From assembly GCF_050003625.1 (NCBI RefSeq), contig NC_134397.1, positions 148,861,526 through 148,925,525 on the forward strand: a stretch of 64,000 bases of DNA, in the 5' to 3' direction. The position numbers and the translations under genes are program-made. The number at the start of each line of letters is the position of its first letter. The first letter of the stretch is position 1. Of the stretch, positions 50,501-63,000 are shown piece after piece. The stretch is from Haematobia irritans (lineage: Eukaryota; Arthropoda; Insecta; Diptera; Muscidae). The notes beneath the pieces were generated by a model. It worked only from the letters and a program-made list of their open reading frames with translations. It ran no database searches and was not told the origin of the DNA.

Positions 50501-53500
50501 TTTAGGTTTTGGGTGGATTTTTAAATTTTTTGGGTGTGGTCACGAATAAAAGTCCTTTTCGCTCTAGGACGCATATTTAAGGAGATATGGGCAAAAGAAG
50601 TTTTTCATATAAAAATTTCAATTTTTTTAGGTTTTGGGTGGATTTTTCTATTTTTTGGGGGTGGCCACGAATTAAAGTCCTTTTCACTATAGGACACATA
50701 TTTAAGGAGATATGGGCAAAAGAAGTTTTTCATATAAAAATTTCAATTTTTTTTTAGGTTTTGGGTGAATTTTTCAATTTTTTGGGGGTGGTCACGAATT
50801 AAAGTCTTTTTCGCTCTAGGACGCATATTTAAGGAGATATGGGCAAAAGAAGTTTTTCATATAAAAATTTCAATTTTTTTAGGTTTTGGGTGGATTTTTA
50901 AATTTTTTGGGTGTGGTCACGAATAAAAGTCCTTTTCGCTCTAGGACGCATATTTAAGGAGATATGGGCAAAAGAAGTCTTTCATATAAAAATTTCAATT
51001 TTTTTAGGTTTTGGGTGGATTTTTAAATTTTTTGGGGGTGGTCACGAATTAAAGTCCTTTTCGCTCTAGGACGCTTAGTTTAGGAGATATGGGCAAAAGA
51101 AGTTTTTCATATAAAAATTTCAATTTTTTTAGGTTTTGGGTGAATTTTTCAATTTTTTGGGGGTGGTCACGAATTAAAGTCTTTTTCGCTCTAGGACGCA
51201 TATTTAAGGAGATATGGGCAAAAGAAGTTTTTCATATAAAAATTTCAATTTTTTTTAGGTTTTGGGTGGATTTTTCCATTTTTTGGGGTGGTCACGAATT
51301 AAAGTCCTTTTCGCTCTAGGACGCATATTTAAGGAGATATGGGCAAAAGAAGTTTTTCATATAAAAATTTCAATTTTTTTAGGTTTTGGGTGAAGTTTTC
51401 AATTTTTTGGGGGTGGTCACGAATTAAAGTCCTTTTCGCTCTAGGACGCATATTTAAGGAGATATGGGCAAAAGAAGTTTTTCATATAAAACTTTCAATT
51501 TTTTTAGGTTTTGGGTGGATTTTTCAATTTTTTGGGGGTGGTCACGAATTAAAGTCCTTTTCGCTCTAGGACGCTTAGTTTAGGAGATATGGGCAAAAGA
51601 AGTTTTTCATATAAAAATTTAAATTTTTTTTAAGTTTTGGGTGGATTTTTCAATTTTTTGGGGGTGGTCACGAATTAAAGTCCTCTTCGCTCTAGGACGC
51701 ATATTTAAGGAGATATGGGCAAAAGAAGTTTTTCATATAAAAATTTCAATTTTTTTAGGTTTTGGGTGGATTTTTCAATTTTTTGGGGGTGGTCACGAAT
51801 TAAAGTCCTTTTCGCTCTAGGACGCATATTTAAGAAGATATGGGCAAAAGAAGTTTTTCATATACAAATTTCAATTTTTTTAGGTTTTGGGTGGATTTTT
51901 CAATTTTTTGGGGGTGGTCACGAATTAAAGTCCTTTTCGCTCTAGGACGCTTAGTTTAGGAGATATGGGCAAAAGAAGTTTTTCATATAAAAATTTCAAT
52001 TTTTTTAGGTTTTGGGTGGATTTTTAAATTTTTTGGGTGTGGTCACGAATAAAAGTCCTTTTCGCTCTAGGACGCATATTTAAGGAGATATGGGCAAAAG
52101 AAGTTTTTAATATAAAAATTTCAATTTTTTTAGGTTTTGGGTGAATTTTTCAATTTTTTGGGGGTGGTCACGAATTAAAGTCCTTTTCGCTCTAGGACGC
52201 ATATTTAAGGAGATATGGGCAAAAGAAGTTTTTCATATAAAAATTTCAATTTGTTCAGGTTTTGGGTGGATTTTTCAATTTTTTTGGGGGTGGTCACGAA
52301 TTAAAGTCCTTTTCGCTCTAGGACGCATATTTAAGGAGATATGGGCAAAAGAAGTTTTTCATATAAAAATTTCAATTTTTTTAGGTTTTGGGTGGATTTT
52401 TCAATTTTTTGGGTGTGGTCACGAATAAAAGTCCTTTTCGCTCTAGGACGCATATTTAAGGAGATATGGGCAAAAGAAGTTTTTCATATAAAAATTTCAA
52501 TTTTTTTAGGTTTTGGGTGGATTTTTCAATTTTTTGGGGGTGGCCACGAATTAAAGTCCTTTTCGCTATAGGACGCATATTTAAGGAGATATGGGCAAAA
52601 GAAGTTTTTCATATAAAAATTTCAATTTTTTTTAGGTTTTGTGTGAATTTTTCAATTTTTTGGGGGTGGTCACGAATTAAAGTCCTTTTCGCTCTAGGAC
52701 GCATATTTAAGGAGATATGGGCAAAAAAGTTTTTCATATAATAATTTCAATTTGTTCAGGTTTTGGGTGAATTTTTCAATTTTTTTGGGGGTGGTCACGA
52801 ATTAAAGTCCTTTTCGCTTTAGGACGCATATTTAAAGAGATATGGGCAAAAGAAGTTTTTCATATAAAAATTTCATGTTTTTTAGGTTTTGGGTGGATTT
52901 TTCAATTTTTTTGGGGTGGTCACGAATTAAAGTCCTTTTCGCTCTAGGACGCATATTTAAGGAGATATGGGCAAGAGAAGTTTTTCATAAAAAACTTTCA
53001 ATTTTTTTTAGGTTTTGGGTGGATTTTTCAATTTTTTGGGGGTGGTCACGAATTAAAGTCCTTTTCGCTCTAGGACGCTTAGTTTAGGAGATATGGGCAA
53101 AAGAAGTTTTTCATATAAAAATTTCAATTTTTTTTAGGTTTTGGGTGGATTTTTCAATTTTTTGGGGTGGTCACGAATTAAAGTTCTTTTCGCTCTAGGA
53201 CGCATATTTAAGGAGATATGGGCAAAAGAAGTTTTTCATATAAAAATTTCAATTTTTTTAGGTTTTGGGTGGATTTTTCAATTTTTTGGGGGTGGTCACG
53301 AATAAAAGTCCTTTTCGCTCTAGGACGCATATTTAAGGAGATATGGGCAAAAGAAGTTTTTCATATAAAAATTTCAATTTTTTTAGGTTTTGGGTGGATT
53401 TTTCAATTTTTTGGGGGTGGCCACGAATTAAAGTCCTTTTCGCTATAGGACGCATATTTAAGGAGATATGGGCAAAAGAAGTTTTTCATATAAAAATTTC

Positions 53501-54069
53501 AATTTTTTTTAGGTTTTGTGTGAATTTTTCAATTTTTTGGGGGTGGTCACGAATTAAAGTCCTTTTCGCTCTAGGACGCATATTTAAGGAGATATGGGCA
53601 AAAAAGTTTTTCATATAATAATTTCAATTTGTTCAGGTTTTGGGTGGATTTTTCAATTTTTTTGGGGGTGGTCACGAATTAAAGTCCTTTTCGCTTTAGG
53701 ACGCATATTTAAAGAGATATGGGCAAAAGAAGTTTTTCATATAAAAATTTCATGTTTTTTAGGTTTTGGGTGGATTTTTCAATTTTTTTGGGGTGGTCAC
53801 GAATTAAAGTTCTTTTCGCTCTAGGACGCATATTTAAGGAGATATGGGCAAAAGAAGTTTTTCATATAAAAATTTCAATTTTTTTAGGTTTTGGGTGGAT
53901 TTTTCAATTTTTTGGGGGTGGTCACGAATTAAAGTCCTTTTCGCTCTAGGACGCATATTTAAGGAGATATGGGCAAGAGAAGTTTTTCATAAAAAACTTT
54001 CAATTTTTTTTAGGTTTTGGGTGGATTTTTCAATTTTTTGGGGGTGGTCACGAATTAAAGTCCTTTTCG

Positions 54070-57000
54070 CTCTAGGACGCTTAGTTTAGGAGATATGGGC
54101 AAAAGAAGTTTTTCATATAAAAATTTAAATTTTTTTTAGGTTTTGGGTGGATTTTTCAATTTTTTGGGGTGGTCACGAATTAAAGTTCTTTTCGCTCTAG
54201 GACGCATATTTAAGGAGATATGGGCAAAAGAAGTTTTTCATATAAAAATTTCAATTTTTTTAGGTTTTGGGTGGATTTTTCAATTTTTTGGGGGTGGTCA
54301 CGAATTAAAGTCCTTTTCGCTCTAGGACGCATATTTAAGGAGATATGTGCAAAAGAAGTTTTTCATATACAAATTTCAATTTTTTTAGGTTTTGGGTGGA
54401 TTTTTCAATTTTTTGGGGGTGGTCACGAATTAGAGTCCTTTTCGCTATAGGACGCTTAGTTTAGGAGATATGGACAAAAGAAGTTTTTCATATAAAAATT
54501 TCAATTTTTTTAGGTTTTGGGTGGATTTTTCAATTTTTTGGGTGTGGTCACGAATAAAAGTCCTTTTCGCTCTAGGACGCATATTTAAGGAGATATGGGC
54601 AAGAGAAGTTTTTCATATACAAATTTCAATTTTTTTAGGTTTTGGGTGGATTTTTCAATTTTTTGGGGGTGGTCACGAATTAAAGTCCTTTTCGCTCTAG
54701 GACGCTTAGTTTAGGAGATATGGGCAAAAGAAGTTTTTCATATAAAAATTTCAATTTTTTTAGGTTTTGGGTGGATTTTTAAATTTTTTGGGGGTGGTCA
54801 CGAATTAAAGTCCTTTTCGCTCTAGGACGCATATTTAAGGAGATATGTGCAAAAGAAGTTTTTCATATACAAATTTCAATTTTTTTAGGTTTTGGGTGGA
54901 TTTTTCAATTTTTTGGGGGTGGTCACGAATTAGAGTCCTTTTCGCTATAGGACGCTTAGTTTAGGAGATATGGGCAAAAGAAGTTTTTCATATAAAAATT
55001 TCAATTTTTTTAGGTTTTGGGTGGATTTTTCAATTTTTTGGGTGTGGTCACGAATAAAAGTCCTTTTCGCTCTAGGACGCATATTTAAGGAGATATGGGC
55101 AAAAGAAGTTTTTCATATAAAAATTTCAATTTTTTTAGGTTTTGGGTGGATTTTTCAATTGTTTGGGGGTGGCCACGAATTAAAGTCCTTTTCGCTATAG
55201 GACGCATATTTAAGGAGATATGGGCAAAAGAAGTTTTTCATATAAAAATTTAAATTTTTTTAGGTTTTGGGTGAATTTTTCAATTTTTTGGGGGTGGTCA
55301 CGAATTAAAGTCCTTTTCGCTCTAGGACGCATATTTAAGGAGATATGGGCAAAAGAAGTTTTTCATATAAAAATTTCAATTTGTTCAGGTTTTGGGTGGA
55401 TTTTTCAATTTTTTTGGGGGTGGTCACGAATTAAAGTCCTTTTCGCTCTAGGACGCTTAGTTTAGGAGATATGGGCAAAAGAAGTTTTTCATATAAAAAT
55501 TTCAATTTTTTTAGGTTTTGGGTGGATTTTTAAATTTTTTGGGTGTGGTCACGAATAAAAGTCCTTTTCGCTCTAGGACGCATATTTAAGGAGATATGGG
55601 CAAAAGAAGTTTTTCATAAACAAAATTTCAATTTTTTTAGGTTTTGGGTGGATTTTTCAATTTTTTGGGTGTGGTCACGAATAAAAGTCCTTTTCGCTCT
55701 AGGACGCATATTTAAGGAGATATGGGCAAAAGAAGTTTTTCATATAAAAATTTCAATTTTTTTAGGTTTTGGGTGGATTTTTCAATTTTTTGGGGGTGGC
55801 CACGAATTAAAGTCCTTTTCGCTATAGGACGCATATTTAAGGAGATATGGGCAAAAGAAGTTTTTCATATAAAAATTTCAATTTTTTTTTAGGTTTTGGG
55901 TGAATTTTTCAATTTTTGGGGGTGGTCACGAATTAAAGTCCTTTTCGCTCTAGGACGCATATTTAAGGAGATATGGGCAAAAAAGTTTTTCATATAAAAA
56001 TTTCAATTTGTTCACGTTTTGGGTGGATTTTTCAATTTTTTTGGGGGTGGTCACGAATTAAAGTCCTTTTCGCTCTAGGACGCATATTTAAGGAGATATG
56101 GGCAAAAGAAGTTTTTCATATAAAAATTTCAATTTTTTTAGGTTTTGGGTGGATTTTTCAATTTTTTGGGTGTGGTCACGAATTAAAGTCCTTTTCGCTC
56201 TAGGACGCATATTTAAGGAGATATGTGCAAAAGAAGTTTTTCATATAAAACTTTCAATTTTTTTAGGTTTTGGGTGGATTTTTCAATTTTTTGGGTGTGG
56301 TCACGAATTAAAGTCCTTTTCGCTCTAGGACGCTTAGTTTAGGAGATATGGGCAAAATAAGTTTTTCATATAAAAATTTAAATTTTTTTTAAGTTTTGGG
56401 TGGATTTTTCAATTTTTTGGGGGTGGTCACGAATTAAAGTCCTTTTCGCTCTAGGACGCATATTTAAGGAGATATGGGCAAAAGAAGTTTTTCATATAAA
56501 AATTTCAATTTTTGTTAGGTTTTGGGTGGATTTTTCAATTTTTTGGGGGTGGTCACGAATTAAAGTCCTTTTCGCTATAGGACGCATATTTAAGGAGATA
56601 TGGGCAAAAGAAGTTTTTCATATAAAAATTTCAATTTTTTTAGGTTTTGGGTGGATTTTTCAATTTTTTGGGGGTGGTCACGAATTAAAGTCCTTTTCGC
56701 TCTAGGACGCTTAGTTTAGGAGATATGGGCAAAAGAAGTTTTTCATATAAAAATTTCAATTTTTTTAGGTTTTGGGTGGATTTTTCAATTTTTTGGGTGT
56801 GGTCACGAATAAAAGTCCTTTTCGCTCTAGGACGCATATTTAAGGAGATATGGGCAAAAGAAGTTTTTCATATAAAAATTTCAATTTTTTTAGGTTTTGG
56901 GTGGATTTTTCAATTGTTTGGGGGTGGTCACGAATTAAAGTCCTTTTCGCTATAGGACGCATATTTAAGGAGATATGGGCAAAAGAAGTTTTTCATATAA

Positions 57001-57180
57001 AAATTTCAATTTTTTTAGGTTTTGGGTGGATTTTTCAATTTTTGGTCACGAATTAAAGTCCTTTTCGCTCTAGGACGCATATTTAAGGAGATATGGGCAA
57101 AAGAAGTTTTTCATATAAAAATTTCAATTTGTTCAGGTTTTGGGTGGATTTTTCAATTTTTTTGGGGGTGGTCACGAATT
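54070..57180 (+). repeat. 25-monomer higher-order repeat, copy 1
   Basis: The ordered variants include AAATTTTTTTTAGG with TTGGGGTGG, the TGTGCAAAAG/CATATACAAATT pair, AATTAGAGTCC with GCTATAGG, GGGCAAGAGAAG, CAATTGTTTGGGGG with GGCCACGAA, GTTCAGG and GTTCACG. They recur at 57194-60300 with offset 3123-3124 bp, which is 25 monomers minus one base. Confidence 0.85.
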
Positions 57181-57193
57181 AAAGTCCTTTTCG

Positions 57194-60000
57194 CTCTAGG
57201 ACGCTTAGTTTAGGAGATATGGGCAAAAGAAGTTTTTCATATAAAAATTTAAATTTTTTTTAGGTTTTGGGTGGATTTTTCAATTTTTTGGGGTGGTCAC
57301 GAATTAAAGTTCTTTTCGCTCTAGGACGCATATTTAAGGAGATATGGGCAAAAGAAGTTTTTCATATAAAAATTTCAATTTTTTTAGGTTTTGGGTGGAT
57401 TTTTCAATTTTTTGGGGGTGGTCACGAATTAAAGTCCTTTTCGCTCTAGGACGCATATTTAAGGAGATATGTGCAAAAGAAGTTTTTCATATACAAATTT
57501 CAATTTTTTTAGGTTTTGGGTGGATTTTTCAATTTTTTGGGGGTGGTCACGAATTAGAGTCCTTTTCGCTATAGGACGCTTAGTTTAGGAGATATGGGCA
57601 AAAGAAGTTTTTCATATAAAAATTTCAATTTTTTTAGGTTTTGGGTGGATTTTTCAATTTTTTGGGTGTGGTCACGAATAAAAGTCCTTTTCGCTCTAGG
57701 ACGCATATTTAAGGAGATATGTGCAAGAGAAGTTTTTCATATACAAATTTCAATTTTTTTAGGTTTTGGGTGGATTTTTAAATTTTTTGGGGGTGGTCAC
57801 GAATTAAAGTCCTTTTCGCTCTAGGACGCTTAGTTTAGGAGATATGGGCAAAAGAAGTTTTTCATATAAAAATTTCAATTTTTTTAGGTTTTGGGTGGAT
57901 TTTTAAATTTTTTGGGGGTGGTCACGAATTAAAGTCCTTTTCGCTCTAGGACGCATATTTAAGGAGATATGTGCAAAAGAAGTTTTTCATATACAAATTT
58001 CAATTTTTTTAGGTTTTGGGTGGATTTTTCAATTTTTTGGGGGTGGTCACGAATTAGAGTCCTTTTCGCTATAGGACGCTTAGTTTAGGAGATATGGGCA
58101 AAAGAAGTTTTTCATATAAAAATTTCAATTTTTTTAGGTTTTGGGTGGATTTTTCAATTTTTTGGGTGTGGTCACGAATAAAAGTCCTTTTCGCTCTAGG
58201 ACGCATATTTAAGGAGATATGGGCAAAAGAAGTTTTTCATATAAAAATTTCAATTTTTTTAGGTTTTGGGTGGATTTTTCAATTGTTTGGGGGTGGCCAC
58301 GAATTAAAGTCCTTTTCGCTATAGGACGCATATTTAAGGAGATATGGGCAAAAGAAGTTTTTCATATAAAAATTTAAATTTTTTTAGGTTTTGGGTGAAT
58401 TTTTCAATTTTTTGGGGGTGGTCACGAATTAAAGTCCTTTTCGCTCTAGGACGCATATTTAAGGAGATATGGGCAAAAGAAGTTTTTCATATAAAAATTT
58501 CAATTTGTTCAGGTTTTGGGTGGATTTTTCAATTTTTTTGGGGGTGGTCACGAATTAAAGTCCTTTTCGCTCTAGGACGCTTAGTTTAGGAGATATGGGC
58601 AAAAGAAGTTTTTCATATAAAAATTTCAATTTTTTTAGGTTTTGGGTGGATTTTTAAATTTTTTGGGTGTGGTCACGAATAAAAGTCCTTTTCGCTCTAG
58701 GACGCATATTTAAGGAGATATGGGCAAAAGAAGTTTTTCATATAAAAATTTCAATTTTTTTAGGTTTTGGGTGGATTTTTCAATTTTTTGGGTGTGGTCA
58801 CGAATAAAAGTCCTTTTCGCTCTAGGACGCATATTTAAGGAGATATGGGCAAAAGAAGTTTTTCATATAAAAATTTCAATTTTTTTAGGTTTTGGGTGGA
58901 TTTTTCAATTTTTTGGGGGTGGCCACGAATTAAAGTCCTTTTCGCTATAGGACGCATATTTAAGGAGATATGGGCAAAAGAAGTTTTTCATATAAAAATT
59001 TCAATTTTTTTTTAGGTTTTGGGTGAATTTTTCAATTTTTGGGGGTGGTCACGAATTAAAGTCCTTTTCGCTCTAGGACGCATATTTAAGGAGATATGGG
59101 CAAAAAAGTTTTTCATATAAAAATTTCAATTTGTTCACGTTTTGGGTGGATTTTTCAATTTTTTTGGGGGTGGTCACGAATTAAAGTCCTTTTCGCTCTA
59201 GGACGCATATTTAAGGAGATATGGGCAAAAGAAGTTTTTCATATAAAAATTTCAATTTTTTTAGGTTTTGGGTGGATTTTTCAATTTTTTGGGTGTGGTC
59301 ACGAATAAAAGTCCTTTTCGCTCTAGGACGCATATTTAAGGAGATATGTGCAAAAGAAGTTTTTCATATAAAACTTTCAATTTTTTTAGGTTTTGGGTGG
59401 ATTTTTCAATTTTTTGGGTGTGGTCACGAATTAAAGTCCTTTTCGCTCTAGGACGCTTAGTTTAGGAGATATGGGCAAAATAAGTTTTTCATATAAAAAT
59501 TTAAAATTTTTTTAAGTTTTGGGTGGATTTTTCAATTTTTTGGGGGTGGTCACGAATTAAAGTCCTTTTCGCTCTAGGACGCATATTTAAGGAGATATGG
59601 GCAAAAGAAGTTTTTCATATAAAAATTTCAATTTTTTTAGGTTTTGGGTGGATTTTTCAATTTTTTGGGGGTGGTCACGAATTAAAGTCCTTTTCGCTCT
59701 AGGACGCATATTTAAGGAGATATGGGCAAAAGAAGTTTTTCATATAAAAATTTCAATTTTTTTAGGTTTTGGGTGGATTTTTCAATTTTTTGGGGGTGGT
59801 CACGAATTAAAGTCCTTTTCGCTCTAGGACGCTTAGTTTAGGAGATATGGGCAAAAGAAGTTTTTCATATAAAAATTTCAATTTTTTTAGGTTTTGGGTG
59901 GATTTTTCAATTTTTTGGGTGTGGTCACGAATAAAAGTCCTTTTCGCTCTAGGACGCATATTTAAGGAGATATGTGCAAAAGAAGTTTTTCATATAAAAC
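57194..60000 (+). repeat. 25-monomer higher-order repeat, copy 2
   Basis: This tandem copy of 54070-57180 lies at offset 3123-3124 bp. Point differences include ATGTGCAAGAG here against ATGGGCAAGAG in copy 1 (57720 vs 54597) and TAAATTTTTTGG against TCAATTTTTTGG. The last few monomers diverge, so the copy ends at about 59.97 kb. Confidence 0.83.
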
Positions 60001-63000
60001 TTTCAATTTTTTTAGGTTTTGGGTGGATTTTTCAATTTTTTGGGTGTGGTCACGAATTAAAGTCCTTTTCGCTCTAGGACGCTTAGTTTAGGAGATATGG
60101 GCAAAATAAGTTTTTCATATAAAAATTTAAATTTTTTTTAAGTTTTGGGTGGATTTTTCAATTTTTTGGGGGTGGTCACGAATTAAAGTCCTTTTCGCTC
60201 TAGGACGCATATTTAAGGAGATATGGGCAAAAGAAGTTTTTCATATAAAAATTTCAATTTTTTTAGGTTTTGGGTGGATTTTTAAATTTTTTGGGGTGGT
60301 CACGAATTAAAGTCCTTTTCGGTCTAGGACGCTTAGTTTAGGAGATATGGGCAAAAGAAGTTTTTCATATAAAAATTTCAATTTTTTTAGGTTTTGGGTG
60401 GATTTTTAAATTTTTTGGGTGTGGTCACGAATAAAAGTCCTTTTCGCTCTAGGACGCATATTTAAGGAGATATGGGCAAAAGAAGTTTTTCATATAAAAA
60501 TTTCAATTTTTTTAGGTTTTGGGTGGATTTTTCAATTTTTTGGGGGTGGTCACGAATTAAAGTCCTTTTCGCTCTAGGGCGCTTAGTTTAGGAGATATGG
60601 GCAAAAGAAGTTTTTCATATAAAAATTTCAATTTTTTTAGGTTTTGGGTGAATTTTTCAATTTTTTGGGGGTGGTCACGAATTAAAGTCTTTTTCGCTCT
60701 AGGACGCATATTTAAGGAGATATGGGCAAAAGAAGTTTTTCATATAAAAATTTCAATTTTTTTTAGGTTTTGGGTGGATTTTTCCATTTTTTGGGGTGGT
60801 CACGAATTAAAGTCCTTTTCGCTCTAGGACGCATATTTAAGGAGATATGGGCAAAAGAAGTTTTTCATATAAAAATTTCAATTTTTTTAGGTTTTGGGTG
60901 GATTTTTAAATTTTTTGGGGTGGTCACGAATTAAAGTCCTTTTCGGTCTAGGACGCTTAGTTTAGGAGATATGGGCAAAAGAAGTTTTTCATATAAAAAT
61001 TTCAATTTTTTTAGGTTTTGGGTGAAGTTTTCAATTTTTTGGGGGTGGTCACGAATTAAAGTCCTTTTCGCTCTAGGACGCTTAGTTTAGGAGATATGGG
61101 CAAAAGAAGTTTTTCATATAAAAATTTCAATTTTTTTAGGTTTTGGGTGGATTTTTAAATTTTTTGGGTGTGGTCACGAATAAAAGTCCTTTTCGCTCTA
61201 GGACGCATATTTAAGGAGATATGGGCAAAAGAAGTTTTTCATATAAAAATTTCAATTTATTTAGGTTTTGGGTGGATTTTTCAATTTTTTGGGGGTGGTC
61301 ACGAATTAAAGTCCTTTTCGCTCTAGGACGCTTAGTTTAGGAGATATGGGCAAAAGAAGTTTTTCATATAAAAATTTCAATTTTTTTAGGTTTTGGGTGA
61401 AGTTTTCAATTTTTTGGGGGTGGTCACGAATTAAAGTCCTTTTCGCTCTAGGACGCATATTTAAGGAGATATGGGCAAAAGAAGTTTTTCATATAAAAAT
61501 TTCAATTTTTTTAGGTTTTGGGTGGATTTTTAAATTTTTTGGGGTGGTCACGAATTAAAGTCCTTTTCGGTCTAGGACGCTTAGTTTAGGAGATATGGGC
61601 AAAAGAAGTTTTTCATATAAAAATTTCAATTTTTTTAGGTTTTGGGTGGATTTTTCAATTTGTTGGGGGTGGTCACGAATTAAAGTCCTTTTCGCTCTAG
61701 GACGCATATTTAAGGAGATATGGGCAAAAGAAGTTTTTCATATACAAATTTCAATTTTTTTAGGGTTTGGGTGGATTTTTCAATTTTTTGGGGGTGGTCA
61801 CGAATTAAAGTCCTTTTCGCTCTAGGACGCTTAGTTTAGGAGATATGGGCAAAAGAAGTTTTTCATATAAAAATTTCAATTTTTTTAGGTTTTGGGTGGA
61901 TTTTTAAATTTTTTGGGTGTGGTCACGAATAAAAGTCCTTTTCGCTCTAGGACGCATATTTAAGGAGATATGGGCAAAAGAAGTTTTTCATATAAAAATT
62001 TCAATTTTTTTAGGTTTTGGGTGGATTTTTCAATTTTTTGGGGGTTGTCACGAATTAAAGTCCTTTTCGCTCTAGGACGCTTAGTTTAGGAGATATGGGC
62101 AAAAGAAGTTTTTCATATAAAAATTTTATTTTTTTTTTAGGTTTTGGGTGAATTTTTCAATTTTTTGGGGGTGGTCACGAATTAAAGTCCTTTTCGCTCT
62201 AGGACGCATATTTAAGGAGATATGGGCAAAAGAAGTTTTTCATATAAAAATTTCAATTTTTTTAGGTTTTGGGTGGATTTTTCAATTTTTTGGGGGTGGT
62301 CACGAATTAAAGTCTTTTTCGCTCTAGGACGCTTAGTTTAGGAGATATGGGCAAAAGAAGTTTTTCATATAAAAATTTAAATTTTTTTTAGGTCTTGGGT
62401 GGATTTTTCAATTTTTTGGGGGTGGTCACGAATTAAAGTCCTTTTCGCTCTAGGACGCATATTTAAGGAGATATGGGCAAAAGAAGTTTTTCATATACAA
62501 ATTTCATTTTTTTTAGGTTTTGGGTGGATTTTTCAATTTTTTGGGGGTGGTCACGAATTAAAGTCCTTTTCGCTCTAGGACGCATATTTAAGGAGATATG
62601 GGCAAAAGAAGTTTTTCATATACAAATTTCAATTTTTTTAGGTTTTGGGTGGATTTTTCAATTTTTTGGGGGTGGTCACGAATTAAAGTCCTTTTCGCTC
62701 GAGGACGCATATTTAAGGAGATATGGGCAAAAGAAGCTTTTCATATAAAAATTTCAATTTTTTTAGGTTTTGGGTGGATTTTTCAATTTTTTGGGTGTGG
62801 TCACGAATAAAAGTCCTTTTCGCTCTAGGACGCATATTTAAGGAGATATGGGCAAAAGAAGTTTTTCATATAAAAATTTCAATTTTTTTAGATTTTGGGT
62901 GGATTTTTCAATTTTTTGGGGTGGTCATGAATTAAAGTCCTTTTCGCTCTAGGACGCATATTTAAGGAGATATGGGCAAAAGAAGTTTTTCATATACAAA

